Assembly (NCBI GenBank): GCA_029215795.1
Contig: JARDYH010000002.1
Span: 299,553,973-299,617,972 of the forward strand
From: Anniella stebbinsi
Taxonomy: Eukaryota > Chordata > Lepidosauria > Squamata > Anniellidae
DNA: 64,000 nucleotides
Direction of reading: 5' to 3'
Each line of letters starts with the position of its first letter. Position 1 is the stretch's first letter. A program made the translations under genes and the position numbers. Positions 60,901 to 62,101 of this stretch are shown piece after piece. The notes beneath the pieces were generated by a model, which was not told the DNA's origin, searched no databases, and saw nothing but the letters and a program-made list of their open reading frames with translations.

Positions 60901-61596
60901 TTAGGAGAAACAGTGGAATGGAAAATACGGCTATGGAGGGTTGTCACCTAGTTCTAAATCAGCTTCTTGCTACACACGTTTGTGTATAAGATTTATATCC
61001 TTTGAATTGAAAGATTCTCAAGGCAATGTACAAGAGATTACGAGCACCCTCCCCCCACACACAGATACATAAACAACTCAGTAGTCCTTAGATCTCTGGC
61101 CGATAAATGGGGCCACAGTATCCTTCCATTCTGTTCTGCAGTCCTAGCACAACTGCCACTGGGAGGTTGCAACCACGCCTACCAGAAGGAACACTGCAGA
61201 CTATATATTATATCATCTTAAAGAGACTGGTCATGACATGAGCACACTTCAAAGGAGGCAATACCAACTGGCCCTTATGTTTATGGGGGTCTTTGCTGAT
61301 GTTATTAAATAGGCATGGATCACATTAACAATAATGTGAGGGCATGGGATTAAACTAGCATAGAGGTCAATAGACCAATACTTTTTGCTGACATTGTGAA
61401 GTGTTAGCTAAATCACAAGCAGCCCTCAAAAAATAATGTTCTTATCTTATAAGATAGCTGAGCTCTTGTATCCCTCTTTCTTTGTGTGCGAATTCAGAGT
61501 AAATACCGTCAGCAACCGGATTCCTTCAAGTACACATCGGTGACAGACTCTCCTGGCCTCCTTCATGCAAAATTCAGCAATATGATTGCTAATGAG
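5065..61596 (+). CDS. NRAP: NRAP, 5' part of gene: 32 exons, 1228 codons, continues beyond window
   Basis: NRAP is a striated-muscle scaffold at intercalated discs, myotendinous junctions and nascent myofibrils. It links actin and alpha-actinin assemblies to the membrane. The spliced frame begins with one LIM zinc-binding domain (residues 6-57; C6, C9, H27, C30, C33, C36, C54, H57). It continues through the linker and then nebulin repeats of 31-39 residues whose junctions carry SDxxYK-type actin-binding motifs. Exons 6, 8 and 10 share a GKGSFPA(M/L)ITPAY block typical of NRAP single repeats. From about exon 11 the repeats fall into seven-repeat super-repeats marked by WMKGVGW (residues 684-690 and 927-933) and a degenerate FMRGVGC in exon 31. 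All splice sites are GT-AG. Only intron 2 is out of phase 0. No frameshift or internal stop was seen, so the gene looks intact. Nebulin and nebulette are excluded by the LIM-first order and the close match to NRAP in repeat order. The mammalian protein has about 1730 residues, so about 500 are missing at the 3' side. Confidence 0.96.
5137..5502 (+). other. intron 1
   Basis: A 366-bp AT-rich intron ending TATTTTTAG. No repeat or RNA gene was recognised. Confidence 0.7.
5503..5597 (+). CDS. NRAP: NRAP exon 2: second LIM zinc finger
   Basis: It encodes residues 25-55 plus two bases of codon 56. It carries zinc ligands H27, C30, C33, C36 and C54 in the spacing HxxCxxCxxC..C. The exon is 95 bp and ends in phase 2 (caa gc|gtaagt), the only split codon in the part of the gene seen here. 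The ligand H57 comes from exon 3. Confidence 0.95.
5760..5900. repeat. fragment of reptile interspersed repeat
   Basis: The stretch 'aattgtagccatattgtagc ... cccctgacaccttaaataac ... agcataaactttatgagctag' resembles the repeat at about 49085 ('gtaaccatgttagtttgttg ... tgacaccttaaagctaa ... ggcatacgttttcatgg'). The family was not named. Confidence 0.4.
6353..6833 (-). mobile_element. L2-like LINE 3' tail, inverted
   Basis: The stretch begins 'attatttatttattacatct' and contains 'agctctctgggcagtgcaca', the complement of the 'gcccagagagctttggctat' tail seen at 20900. Further in, 'cggagaaggcctgccgccgag' and 'gttgtttagggctttgtagg' are typical of these reptile LINE 3' regions. A 25-bp unit 'accttgtatgtggctcggta' is duplicated near 6780-6826. 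Confidence 0.6.
6968..7010. repeat. (TGCC)n/(TC)n microsatellite
   Basis: Five TGCC units are followed by about ten TC units, about 65 bp upstream of exon 3 and partly overlapping its polypyrimidine region. Length variation here could alter the acceptor environment. Confidence 0.9.
7075..7162 (+). CDS. NRAP: NRAP exon 3: end of LIM domain and linker
   Basis: It encodes residues 56-85. It supplies the last zinc ligand H57, then [16 protein letters not shown], a linker conserved in NRAP. The length is 88 bp. The acceptor is TTTTGTAG and the donor GAG|GTAAGA, restoring phase 0. Confidence 0.94.
7768..8410. repeat. interspersed repeat split by MITE copy 2
   Basis: The flanks 'gccctaagacattttgctgc ... 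gtgtcttccac' and 'gggcagcaggttgccttagg ... taatggtagggctggccct' form one repeat that also occurs uninterrupted at 15333-15601. The latter therefore shows the empty site of the MITE insertion at 7899. The family was not named. Confidence 0.65.
7899..8253 (-). mobile_element. GCGCAT-rich PIF/Harbinger-like MITE, copy 2
   Basis: A 355-bp copy in inverse orientation starts GGCTACCTCCACAAG and ends CTTGTGGAGGGGGCC, flanked by TAA (7896-7898, 8254-8256). It belongs to the CTCCAC subfamily together with copy 3. It retains many CpGs, suggesting recent insertion. It lies in intron 3. Confidence 0.85.
8411..10186. other. intron 3 interior
   Basis: This holds a poly-C run at about 8648-8660 and one 'CAGAAGTAAGTCC' palindromic repeat at about 9495-9572. 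Otherwise it is unique-looking non-coding DNA with no splice-bounded coding segment. Confidence 0.5.
10275..10440 (-). mobile_element. L2-like LINE tail with (TTA)n, nested in hAT copy B
   Basis: (TTA)n is followed by 'taccgccccatagccgaagc' and 'tctctgggcaatttac', the complement of the LINE tail ending in TAATAA repeats seen at 20900. Confidence 0.65.
10499..10650. repeat. purine-rich GGAA microsatellite tract
   Basis: Repeated GGAA/GAAA units are broken by short unique pieces. Three overlapping open frames on the minus strand (10368-10716) are translations of this tract and are not genes. Confidence 0.85.
10900..11175 (+). repeat. TIR-bounded repeat, left member of inverted pair
   Basis: It begins 'gcttttctacacaaagcatt' and ends 'aaaatgctccctgtgtagtgc', so its own ends are roughly inverted. 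Internal blocks 'gtttcacttctgtgtctaa' and 'gaaagaaagtgtgatttcct' recur on the opposite strand at 12726-12980. Confidence 0.65.
11176..12725. other. intron 3 interior between inverted repeats
   Basis: This contains a (TTTA)n run at about 11726-11763. Nothing coding was recognised. Confidence 0.5.
12726..12980 (-). repeat. TIR-bounded repeat, right member of inverted pair
   Basis: It is the reverse complement of 10900-11175, including 'gacacagaagtgaaactgaa' and 'cacactttctttcgctgtca'. With its partner it forms an inverted repeat of about 270 bp arms and 1.5 kb spacing within intron 3. Confidence 0.65.
13335..13436 (+). CDS. NRAP: NRAP exon 4: linker / first repeat-like segment
   Basis: It encodes residues 86-119, 102 bp, phase 0 at both ends. 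It contains [11 protein letters not shown], a block conserved in NRAP between the LIM domain and the repeats. The acceptor is TTATGCAG and the donor CAG|GTAAGA. Confidence 0.94.
13550..13966. repeat. palindromic 'CCCTCCAGATG' repeats and one AAGTAAGT-type repeat
   Basis: 'ggggaacttgaggccctccagatggtt ... gctgatgggagttggaatcc' (to about 13672) and a second fragment at 13806 ('ccccaacctggtgccctcca') belong to a widespread squamate palindromic family. A shorter AAGTAAGT-like palindrome follows at about 13878-13966. Further copies of the first family lie near 24416, 40803, 43702 and 63780. Confidence 0.55.
14675..14779 (+). CDS. NRAP: NRAP exon 5: N-terminal repeat-like segment
   Basis: It encodes residues 120-154 ([17 protein letters not shown]... 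to QNTLSG), 105 bp, phase 0. It aligns with the pre-repeat segment of mammalian NRAP. A MITE begins only 34 bases after the donor GTAAGT (copy 3 at 14814). Confidence 0.93.
14814..15168 (+). mobile_element. GCGCAT-rich PIF/Harbinger-like MITE, copy 3
   Basis: A 355-bp copy with ends GGCCCCCTCCACAAGG and GTGTGGAGGAGGCC. The flanks TTT and CTT fit a diverged 3-bp duplication. It is the most CpG-rich copy and, with copy 2, forms the CTCCAC subfamily. It lies at the start of intron 5, 34 bases from exon 5. Confidence 0.82.
15333..15601. repeat. uninterrupted copy of the repeat at 7768-8410
   Basis: Shared blocks include 'acattttgctgcctgaagca', 'catcttccactgc', 'gggggcagcaag', 'ttagggggtgcaggcactag' and 'atggcagggctggccct'. 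It gives the pre-insertion state for MITE copy 2. Confidence 0.6.
15602..16224. other. rest of intron 5
   Basis: This holds one AAGTAAGT-type palindrome remnant at about 16057-16134 and otherwise no recognised feature. Confidence 0.5.
16225..16332 (+). CDS. NRAP: NRAP exon 6: nebulin repeat with [13 protein letters not shown]
   Basis: It encodes residues 155-190, 108 bp, phase 0. It begins [18 protein letters not shown] and ends ATQLSSN. This is the first clear nebulin repeat and the first of three paralogous GKGSFPA repeats (exons 6, 8, 10). The acceptor is TTCTCGTAG and the donor GTGAGT. Confidence 0.95.
16333..17262. other. intron 6
   Basis: About 930 bp. A weak LINE or SINE tail-like piece on the minus strand lies near 16410-16500. 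The rest is AT-rich and featureless by eye. Confidence 0.5.
17263..17367 (+). CDS. NRAP: NRAP exon 7: nebulin repeat
   Basis: It encodes residues 191-225, 105 bp, phase 0. It begins [17 protein letters not shown] and ends GGQLISD, so the junction with exon 8 forms the SDSKY actin-binding type motif. The intron to exon 8 is only 94 bp. Confidence 0.95.
17462..17569 (+). CDS. NRAP: NRAP exon 8: nebulin repeat with [13 protein letters not shown]
   Basis: It encodes residues 226-261, 108 bp, phase 0. It begins [18 protein letters not shown] and ends NELASD. It is highly conserved with mammalian NRAP. A hAT element begins 26 bases after the last exon base. Confidence 0.96.
17588..17882. mobile_element. 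hAT-type MITE beside exon 8
   Basis: The element runs 17596-17874 with ends CAGGGGTGTTGAACCTC and GAGGTTCAAAACCCCTG. The 8-bp duplications are GTCTATAT (17588-17595) and TTCTATAT (17875-17882), 7 of 8. CAGGGGT ends with 8-bp duplications are classic hAT. It is 279 bp with no transposase. Confidence 0.85.
18675..18800. repeat. palindromic 'GTTCAGATGACAC / CCACTGTGGCTTA' repeat
   Basis: 'ggggttcagatgacacagca' at the left and 'ccactgtggcttaaataagccatagtggg' in the centre form a strong hairpin. It is related to copies near 23699, 33006, 35012, 42567 and 48650. Confidence 0.5.
19279..19371 (+). CDS. NRAP: NRAP exon 9: short nebulin repeat
   Basis: It encodes residues 262-292, 93 bp, phase 0; the shortest repeat exon. 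It begins [15 protein letters not shown] and ends LDQFSQ, lacking the usual S-D/E ending, as does the corresponding mammalian repeat. The acceptor is GCTTTCAG and the donor CAG|GTAAGG. Confidence 0.93.
19525..19865 (+). repeat. 340-bp repeat, first of a direct pair
   Basis: Blocks 'ggagggcccttgggcaagac', 'gtctgggccagagcgagagg' and 'gtgggcccctactggggtg' recur in the same order at 36250-36595. The family was not named. The 149-codon open frame over it is not a gene. Confidence 0.6.
20585..20950 (+). mobile_element. L2-type LINE 3' end with open ORF2 tail
   Basis: Positions 20611-20769 encode an uninterrupted 52-residue tail with stop. It contains [19 protein letters not shown] followed by [15 protein letters not shown], the hallmark end of L2/CR1-like reverse transcriptase ORFs. 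The 3'UTR then carries 'cgcccagagagctttggcta' and ends in a TAAATAATAA tail. It is a 5'-truncated insertion in intron 9, so not active, but the intact frame suggests it is fairly young. Confidence 0.8.
21393..21465. repeat. short hairpin repeat (ATCCTATGCATG)
   Basis: 'taatcctatgcatgttt' and 'acatgcataggattgca' are inverted arms around a short A-rich loop. This is another small palindromic family, about 40 bp upstream of exon 10. Confidence 0.6.
21503..21607 (+). CDS. NRAP: NRAP exon 10: nebulin repeat with [13 protein letters not shown]
   Basis: It encodes residues 293-327, 105 bp, phase 0. It begins [17 protein letters not shown] and ends ANELVSD. It is the third member of the GKGSFPA set. 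The junction from exon 9 reads FSQDYMDEY, as in other NRAPs. Confidence 0.96.
22148..22300 (-). mobile_element. CR1 LINE 3' end, inverted
   Basis: 'agaagagccatgctggatga', 'ggtccatctagtccagcatt' and 'cagtggccaaccagctgccc' are the complement of the CR1 3' terminus. Similar ends lie at 45884 and 57119. Confidence 0.7.
22661..23320. mobile_element. TIR DNA transposon with GC-rich cargo
   Basis: The left end CGTATTTCTTCGATTCTAAG and the right end CTTAGAATCAAAGAAATATG are inverted. Subterminal 'aagatgccatcgattgtaag' and 'aagatgccatcgattctaag' are also present. The interior (about 22730-23160) is GC- and CpG-rich, with a tandem unit of about 20 bp built on 'gggaagctggcgatggc' near 22945-23025. No transposase was seen. 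The 167-codon minus-strand frame is a by-product of GC content. Confidence 0.7.
23699..23911 (-). repeat. palindromic 'GTTCAGA..' element
   Basis: It starts 'ccctgttcagatgccatg' and ends 'gttgtctgaataggccc', and contains 'aaccatggtggctacatagc'. It is the inverse of the element at 42567-42776, with matching internal blocks (aaccatggattag versus ctaatcctttggc, tagccactatggttagg). Confidence 0.6.
24152..24268 (+). CDS. NRAP: NRAP exon 11: long nebulin repeat
   Basis: It encodes residues 328-366, 117 bp (39 residues), phase 0. It begins [18 protein letters not shown] and ends VNKLYSE. The length and the [10 protein letters not shown] block match NRAP exactly. The acceptor is ATATATAG, with a weak polypyrimidine tract. 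Confidence 0.95.
24269..25607. other. intron 11, left part
   Basis: This contains a 'CCAACCT..TCTAGATG' palindromic remnant at about 24416-24500 and an AAGT-type palindrome at about 25005-25078. A pair 'aaaccagaatttctgagaac' / 'aaaccagaattctcagaaaa' (25289 and 25578) also recurs. No gene was seen. Confidence 0.5.
25608..25963 (+). mobile_element. GCGCAT-rich PIF/Harbinger-like MITE, copy 4
   Basis: A 356-bp copy, more diverged, starts GACCCCCTCTACAAG and ends GTGTAGAGGCAGCC. The flanks (ATT, TAA) do not match, so the target duplication is lost or an end has changed. It belongs to the CTCTAC subfamily with copies 1 and 5. Confidence 0.8.
26130..26234 (+). CDS. NRAP: NRAP exon 12: likely alternative cassette exon
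   Basis: It encodes residues 367-401, 105 bp, phase 0. It begins [18 protein letters not shown] and ends KISKYTSD. In mammals this 35-residue repeat is the exon skipped in cardiac-type NRAP and retained in skeletal-type transcripts. Because both ends are phase 0, skipping keeps the frame. The donor is GTAAGT and the acceptor GTTTCAG. Confidence 0.95.
26235..27100. other. intron 12
   Basis: About 870 bp of AT-rich DNA with no recognised repeat. If exon 12 is alternatively spliced in this species, control elements could lie here, but none was identified. Confidence 0.5.
27101..27205 (+). CDS. NRAP: NRAP exon 13: nebulin repeat
   Basis: It encodes residues 402-436, 105 bp, phase 0. It begins [18 protein letters not shown] and ends [25 protein letters not shown] is highly conserved with mammalian NRAP. 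Confidence 0.95.
27206..28480. other. intron 13
   Basis: This holds a poly-C run at about 27887-27897 and otherwise no recognised feature. Two overlapping short minus-strand frames have no domain-like composition. Confidence 0.5.
28481..28585 (+). CDS. NRAP: NRAP exon 14: nebulin repeat
   Basis: It encodes residues 437-471, 105 bp, phase 0. It begins [18 protein letters not shown] and ends KLVPLKD. The [13 protein letters not shown] block is diagnostic for NRAP. The donor is GTAAAT. Confidence 0.95.
28586..30357. other. intron 14
   Basis: About 1.8 kb. A minus-strand SINE-tail-like piece ('tcctgcctttctcccataat ... aaggcggcatacata') lies at about 28950-29000. The rest is AT-rich without recognised features. 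Confidence 0.5.
30358..30456 (+). CDS. NRAP: NRAP exon 15: nebulin repeat (33 residues)
   Basis: It encodes residues 472-504, 99 bp, phase 0. It begins [17 protein letters not shown] and ends AQQLSD. The K(Y/F)(S/T)SV..TP motif and 99-bp length mark this as the last repeat type of a super-repeat, paralogous to exons 21, 26 and 32. The donor is GTATGT. Confidence 0.95.
30457..31899. other. intron 15
   Basis: About 1.4 kb with a (TTG)n-like run at about 30998-31040 and a (GT)n run at about 31276-31292. Nothing else was recognised. Confidence 0.5.
31900..32004 (+). CDS. NRAP: NRAP exon 16: nebulin repeat, start of a super-repeat
   Basis: It encodes residues 505-539, 105 bp, phase 0. It begins [18 protein letters not shown] and ends NAELYSE. 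It is paralogous to exons 22 and 27 (HYT..., AxxNAxxxSE). Confidence 0.95.
32460..32680 (-). pseudogene. LINE ORF2 C-terminal remnant
   Basis: A minus-strand frame reads [20 protein letters not shown], then [12 protein letters not shown]. This matches in style the tail of the LINE frames at 35422-35688 ([23 protein letters not shown]) and 62912-63412. It is a truncated retroelement piece in intron 16. Confidence 0.6.
33003..33490. repeat. palindromic element with GACAACACGATAAC ends
   Basis: The left end 'ggttcagacaacacgataac' and the right end 'tgtctatcgtgttgtccgaa' are inverted. Inside, 'taacccactgtgggttatca' and further inverted blocks repeat the same theme, so it is a hairpin-rich non-coding element. 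Confidence 0.6.
33745..33852 (+). CDS. NRAP: NRAP exon 17: nebulin repeat (36 residues)
   Basis: It encodes residues 540-575, 108 bp, phase 0. It begins [18 protein letters not shown] and ends SRDLASD. The YKEGW/YKSSW/YKESW start is shared with exons 23 and 28, the second position of the super-repeat. Confidence 0.95.
33853..35011. other. intron 17, left part
   Basis: AT-rich to about 34300, then a possible minus-strand LINE-like frame at 34284-34514 ([13 protein letters not shown] segment) that could not be assigned securely. No recognised features follow up to 35011. Confidence 0.4.
35012..35099. repeat. short palindrome 'GGTTCAGACAACATGG'
   Basis: The left arm 'gggttcagacaacatgg' and the right arm 'ccatgattgtctgaacac' are inverted over 88 bp. 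It is a compact member of the GTTCAGACAAC palindrome group. Confidence 0.6.
35422..35688 (+). pseudogene. LINE ORF2 C-terminal remnant with zinc knuckle
   Basis: The frame starts [21 protein letters not shown], a CxC..H....C zinc-knuckle pattern found at the C-termini of several non-LTR retrotransposon ORFs. It continues to LLSDYN and [14 protein letters not shown]. Its 5' side is lost. It is the same family as 62912-63412 (minus). The exact LINE clade is not determined. Confidence 0.7.
35926..36027 (+). CDS. NRAP: NRAP exon 18: nebulin repeat (34 residues)
   Basis: It encodes residues 576-609, 102 bp, phase 0. It begins [18 protein letters not shown] and ends AKMSSE. It is paralogous to the first part of exon 24 and to exon 29. 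Confidence 0.95.
36250..36595 (+). repeat. 340-bp repeat, second of a direct pair
   Basis: 'gagggcccttgggcgagaca', 'gtctgggccagagcgagagg' and 'gtgggcccctactggagtat' match 19525-19865 in order and orientation. The two copies lie in introns 9 and 18. Confidence 0.6.
37265..37580. repeat. two AAGT-type palindromic repeats
   Basis: 'caatcctatgtctgcttacc' with 'taggattacag' (37265-37350), and 'tgaatgggacttaag ... agtgggtttactctaagtag' (37435-37580), belong to the short palindromic family described at 2864. Confidence 0.5.
38016..38213 (+). CDS. NRAP: NRAP exon 19: two nebulin repeats
   Basis: It encodes residues 610-675, 198 bp, phase 0. It contains a 35-residue repeat ([18 protein letters not shown] .. 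ALASD) and a 31-residue repeat ([18 protein letters not shown] .. AYGLQSE) with no intron between. Exon 30 has the same architecture. The donor GTAGGA is weak. Confidence 0.95.
38653..38757 (+). CDS. NRAP: NRAP exon 20: repeat with WMKGVGW super-repeat motif
   Basis: It encodes residues 676-710, 105 bp, phase 0. It begins [25 protein letters not shown] corresponds to the nebulin WLKGIGW super-repeat motif associated with troponin/tropomyosin binding in nebulin. The donor is GTCAGT. Confidence 0.96.
38758..41112. other. intron 20
   Basis: About 2.35 kb. It holds an (AAT)n run at about 39909-39942 and a 'CCTTGCCAATCCTGG..' palindromic remnant at about 40803-40925. Otherwise it is unannotated non-coding DNA. 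Confidence 0.5.
39905..39943. repeat. (AAT)n microsatellite
   Basis: About eleven AAT units, perhaps the tail of an inserted LINE. Confidence 0.9.
41113..41211 (+). CDS. NRAP: NRAP exon 21: nebulin repeat (33 residues)
   Basis: It encodes residues 711-743, 99 bp, phase 0. It begins [18 protein letters not shown] and ends QELQSD. It closes a super-repeat, like exons 15, 26 and 32. The donor is GTGAGT. Confidence 0.95.
41391..41495 (+). CDS. candidate alternative terminal exon of NRAP
   Basis: A polypyrimidine tract and CCACAG precede an open frame that is in phase with exon 21 (phase 0). It encodes 34 residues, starting [18 protein letters not shown] and containing [16 protein letters not shown], then TAA. 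AATAAA signals follow at 41689 and 41693. The segment '[12 protein letters not shown]' faintly resembles the 'SVxDTPxxxxAK' core of the 33-residue nebulin repeats. It could be a real terminal exon giving a NRAP truncated near residue 777, a decayed repeat exon, or chance. The standard transcript skips it, as exon 22 follows directly in other NRAPs. Confidence 0.3.
   Translation, partial: VENPLNPKGIKTRTDQVSDTMAIKAKYLPREKKG
41885..42005 (+). mobile_element. L2-like LINE 3' tail
   Basis: 'gaactgcccagagagcctcagctattgga' followed by 'cagtataaaaatgtaat' is the reptile LINE tail seen at 20900. Confidence 0.55.
42239..42465. mobile_element. TIR element with GGCTCAATTCGG ends
   Basis: The ends GGCTCAATTCGGACGACACA and GTGTCGTCCGAATTGAGCC are inverted over about 19 bp, and the element is flanked by ATT on both sides. 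It is 227 bp with no coding capacity. It contains 'agggttagcgtgagggttagggttag', a short telomere-like stretch that is probably part of the element. GG..CC ends plus a 3-bp duplication suggest the PIF/Harbinger group. Confidence 0.65.
42567..42776 (+). repeat. palindromic 'GGGCCTGTTCAGATAACACAC' element
   Basis: It begins 'gggcctgttcagataacac', ends 'catattgtctgaacag', and holds 'aaccatgtttaaactgtggtt'. It is inverted relative to 23699-23911. Confidence 0.6.
43173..43277 (+). CDS. NRAP: NRAP exon 22: nebulin repeat, start of next super-repeat
   Basis: It encodes residues 744-778, 105 bp, phase 0. It begins [18 protein letters not shown] and ends [21 protein letters not shown] is highly conserved in NRAP. 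The donor GTACGA is weak. Confidence 0.95.
43702..43850. repeat. palindromic 'CCCAACC..CCAGATG' repeat
   Basis: 'agcttttcccaaccttggtc ... ctccagatgtttttgg' pairs with 'gatgggagttgtagtccagt ... catctggggggatcc' and 'ggggaagctg'. It is a typical squamate hairpin repeat in intron 22. Confidence 0.6.
44089..44196 (+). CDS. NRAP: NRAP exon 23: nebulin repeat (36 residues)
   Basis: It encodes residues 779-814, 108 bp, phase 0. It begins [18 protein letters not shown] and ends KRDLASD. It is the second position of the super-repeat, paralogous to exons 17 and 28. Confidence 0.95.
44197..45214. other. intron 23
   Basis: About 1 kb. It contains an AAGT-type remnant near 45060-45120 and an unusually C-rich tract just before the exon 24 acceptor. 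No gene was seen. Confidence 0.5.
45215..45526 (+). CDS. NRAP: NRAP exon 24: three nebulin repeats in one exon
   Basis: It encodes residues 815-918, 312 bp, phase 0. It holds repeats of 38 ([18 protein letters not shown] .. KLQSD), 35 ([18 protein letters not shown] .. LATD) and 31 residues ([18 protein letters not shown] .. YGLQSD). In the super-repeats before and after, the same three repeats are split over two exons (18+19, 29+30), so an intron is absent here. The open frame runs into intron 24; that extension is not coding. Confidence 0.95.
45884..46600 (-). mobile_element. CR1 LINE 3' end, inverted, split by hAT copy C
   Basis: It reads 'aacataagaagaacac ... ccatctagtccagcattctg ... gatactggaggtagcatataag', then the hAT element, then 'aagcatcaggactagtagcc ... 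ctatccaaattggtgg ... gaaaaggtacttccttttat'. The same sequence without an insert is at 57119-57420. Confidence 0.75.
46087..46376. mobile_element. Hairpin hAT-type MITE, copy C (uninterrupted)
   Basis: The element runs 46095-46368 (274 bp), with ends TAGGGTGACCAGATAAAATC and GATTTTATCTGGTCAGCCTA and perfect 8-bp duplications ATATAAGC (46087-46094, 46369-46376). It is inserted in a CR1 copy whose empty counterpart lies at 57119-57420. Almost the full length is an inverted repeat around about 46232. It is the reference copy for the family. Confidence 0.9.
47166..47270 (+). CDS. NRAP: NRAP exon 25: repeat with WMKGVGW super-repeat motif
   Basis: It encodes residues 919-953, 105 bp, phase 0. It begins [18 protein letters not shown] and ends AGELISE. 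WMKGVGW lies 243 residues after the copy in exon 20, the length of one seven-repeat super-repeat. Confidence 0.96.
47271..48649. other. intron 25, left part
   Basis: Contains a hairpin-like 'tatttagacagaaaaaaatc ... ttttctgtctaaacatgca' at about 48036-48103 and otherwise no recognised feature. Confidence 0.45.
48650..48785. repeat. palindromic 'AACCCATCATGGGTT' repeat
   Basis: 'gtttggataacatgctgcaa ... cacagtggcttattgtgggt taaataacccattgtgagcc ... gtcatgcgaataaggtc' is related to 18675-18800. Confidence 0.5.
49085..49570. repeat. reptile repeat with long inverted arms
   Basis: The left arm (about 49120-49215) has 'tcttgtgacaccttaaagct', 'cctggcatacgttttcatgg' and 'ctcaaatttgcaga'. The right arm (about 49467-49565) has the complements 'tctgcaaatttgatgtg', 'tagcttatgccagaataa' and 'taaggtcccaaagact'. 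The opening 'gacgggtaaccatgttagtt tgttgcagcaaaaac' is a widely dispersed reptile repeat. An (AC)n run lies at about 49402-49426. Confidence 0.55.
50043..50141 (+). CDS. NRAP: NRAP exon 26: nebulin repeat (33 residues)
   Basis: It encodes residues 954-986, 99 bp, phase 0. It begins [18 protein letters not shown] and ends NQAVD. It closes the super-repeat opened by exon 22. Confidence 0.95.
50735..51155. mobile_element. L2-like LINE tail fragments in both orientations
   Basis: 'taatttatttacggctcttc atcag ... ggaaaaagttccacatatag' (minus, about 50735-50995) is followed by 'gtgaactgcccagagttccc aaaagtataaaaatata' (plus, about 51045-51120). They are degraded. Confidence 0.45.
51946..52300 (-). 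mobile_element. GCGCAT-rich PIF/Harbinger-like MITE, copy 5
   Basis: A 355-bp copy in inverse orientation starts GGATGCCTCTACAAGAG and ends CTTGTAGAGGGGACC, flanked by TTA (51943-51945, 52301-52303). It is very similar to copy 1 apart from the latter's 10-bp deletion. It ends 28 bases before exon 27, so its end and flank now sit in the branch-point and polypyrimidine zone. Confidence 0.87.
52329..52433 (+). CDS. NRAP: NRAP exon 27: nebulin repeat, start of next super-repeat
   Basis: It encodes residues 987-1021, 105 bp, phase 0. It begins [18 protein letters not shown] and ends NALNISE. The acceptor TATTTTGCAG lies just 28 bases from a MITE. It is paralogous to exons 16 and 22. Confidence 0.95.
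52434..53571. other. intron 27
   Basis: About 1.1 kb without a recognised repeat or gene. The 86-codon frame at 52864 has no domain-like features. Confidence 0.45.
53572..53679 (+). CDS. NRAP: NRAP exon 28: nebulin repeat (36 residues)
   Basis: It encodes residues 1022-1057, 108 bp, phase 0. It begins [18 protein letters not shown] and ends [18 protein letters not shown] is conserved with mammalian NRAP. Confidence 0.95.
54545..54740. repeat. tandem array of AAGTAAGT-type palindromes
   Basis: Three to four units are chained head to tail, each of the form 'tctactcagaagtaagtcc' plus 'ttcaatggggcttactccc'. Elsewhere in the window the same family occurs as single copies. Confidence 0.7.
55190..55560 (-). 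mobile_element. L2-like LINE 3' end, inverted
   Basis: 'ctatttatttatttatttct' is followed by 'gctgaagctctctgggcagt tcacaac' and later 'aaatgcctgggaaatttttt', the complement of the LINE tail and ORF end pattern seen at 20585-20950. Confidence 0.6.
55561..56594. other. intron 28, right part
   Basis: No gene or named repeat was recognised. A minus-strand 'accaggccagttcaaggtca' region near 56100-56480 looks repeat-derived but could not be assigned. Confidence 0.4.
56595..56705 (+). CDS. NRAP: NRAP exon 29: nebulin repeat (37 residues)
   Basis: It encodes residues 1058-1094, 111 bp, phase 0. It begins [18 protein letters not shown] and ends ALLQSD. It appears one residue shorter than the corresponding mammalian repeat, near LEDINISH. 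The frame is intact. Confidence 0.94.
57119..57420 (-). mobile_element. CR1 LINE 3' end, inverted (uninterrupted)
   Basis: 'taagaacataagaagaacac ... gcccacaagctggacatgaa ... gatattggaggtagcatata gccatcatgactagtagcc ... ctatccaaattggtggctca'. It gives the empty site for hAT copy C. Confidence 0.75.
57421..58512. other. intron 29, right part
   Basis: A 163-codon frame (57477-57968) crosses 'gctgtcactgagaaagccct' and similar LINE-3'-region wording and lacks any recognised domain. It is judged repeat-derived, not a gene. Confidence 0.45.
58513..58710 (+). CDS. NRAP: NRAP exon 30: two nebulin repeats
   Basis: It encodes residues 1095-1160, 198 bp, phase 0. It holds a 35-residue repeat ([18 protein letters not shown] .. 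LVSD) plus a 31-residue repeat ([18 protein letters not shown] .. YKLQSE). It has the same layout as exon 19. The donor is GTAAAT. Confidence 0.95.
59217..59321 (+). CDS. NRAP: NRAP exon 31: repeat with degenerate super-repeat motif
   Basis: It encodes residues 1161-1195, 105 bp, phase 0. It begins [18 protein letters not shown] and ends ASELISE. The WMKGVGW motif is FMRGVGC here. The mammalian protein also has a degenerate form at this position, so the change is old. It lies 242 residues after the exon 25 copy. The donor is GTAACA. Confidence 0.95.
59322..61497. other. intron 31
   Basis: About 2.2 kb. It holds a direct 32-bp duplication 'aactcaagccaatagttagc...' at about 60640-60671 and 60680-60711, and a weak SINE-tail-like piece near 60990-61030. 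No gene was recognised. Confidence 0.5.
61498..61596 (+). CDS. NRAP: NRAP exon 32: nebulin repeat (33 residues), last exon in window
   Basis: It encodes residues 1196-1228, 99 bp, phase 0. It begins [18 protein letters not shown] and ends NMIANE. It closes the third clear super-repeat. The donor is GAG|GTAGGC. The next exon of NRAP was not found before 64000. Confidence 0.95.
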
Positions 61597-62056
61597 GTAG
61601 GCTCTGCTAACGTGGATCAGAAAATATGCTGTTTAAAATGCAATGAGCTTGGGAGGGAGAGAGAAGCATACTCTGAGAAATAGAATACATCAAAAGGGGA
61701 GAAAAAGACATCATCGATTTATCCTTTAGCATAGTTAGATCATTTTTTATTATTCCCGGACAAACATTTAGTATCATTTTGTCAATCAGATTGCTTCTTT
61801 AAAACAAAACAACAGTCAAAAAAATATCAGAGCAGCTATTTGATATGAATTCGTGCAACTGGCTTTCGTTTTGTACTTGAAAGCAACTATAATGCAAAGA
61901 AATGCAAAGAAGGAGCATACTAGGAGGACAGTCTTAGTGATGGTTAATGTGTATGGTGCTGAATAATTCGTTCAGGAAACCACGTAATGCACCTGAGGCT
62001 AACAATCTTGTTTCTGACTTTTCAGAAACGTTCAGATGGCCCTTGCAAATTCACAA

Positions 62057-62058
62057 CA

Positions 62059-62097
<39 letters not shown>
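62057..62097. repeat. (TA)n microsatellite
   Basis: About twenty TA units in intron 32. Confidence 0.92.

Positions 62098-62101
<4 letters not shown>

Noticed and set aside
5065..61596. Identification as nebulin, nebulette or LASP1
   Set aside because: LASP1 and LIM-nebulette have a LIM domain but only a few repeats and an SH3 end, and nebulin has no N-terminal LIM. The order of over 30 repeats and blocks such as [10 protein letters not shown] and [13 protein letters not shown] fit NRAP.
61947..62035. Segment ending NAPEANNLVSD as a possible extra nebulin repeat exon
   Set aside because: The end resembles a repeat terminus, but no acceptor precedes it, the bases after it (TTTTCAG) are not a donor, and the upstream residues do not fit a repeat.
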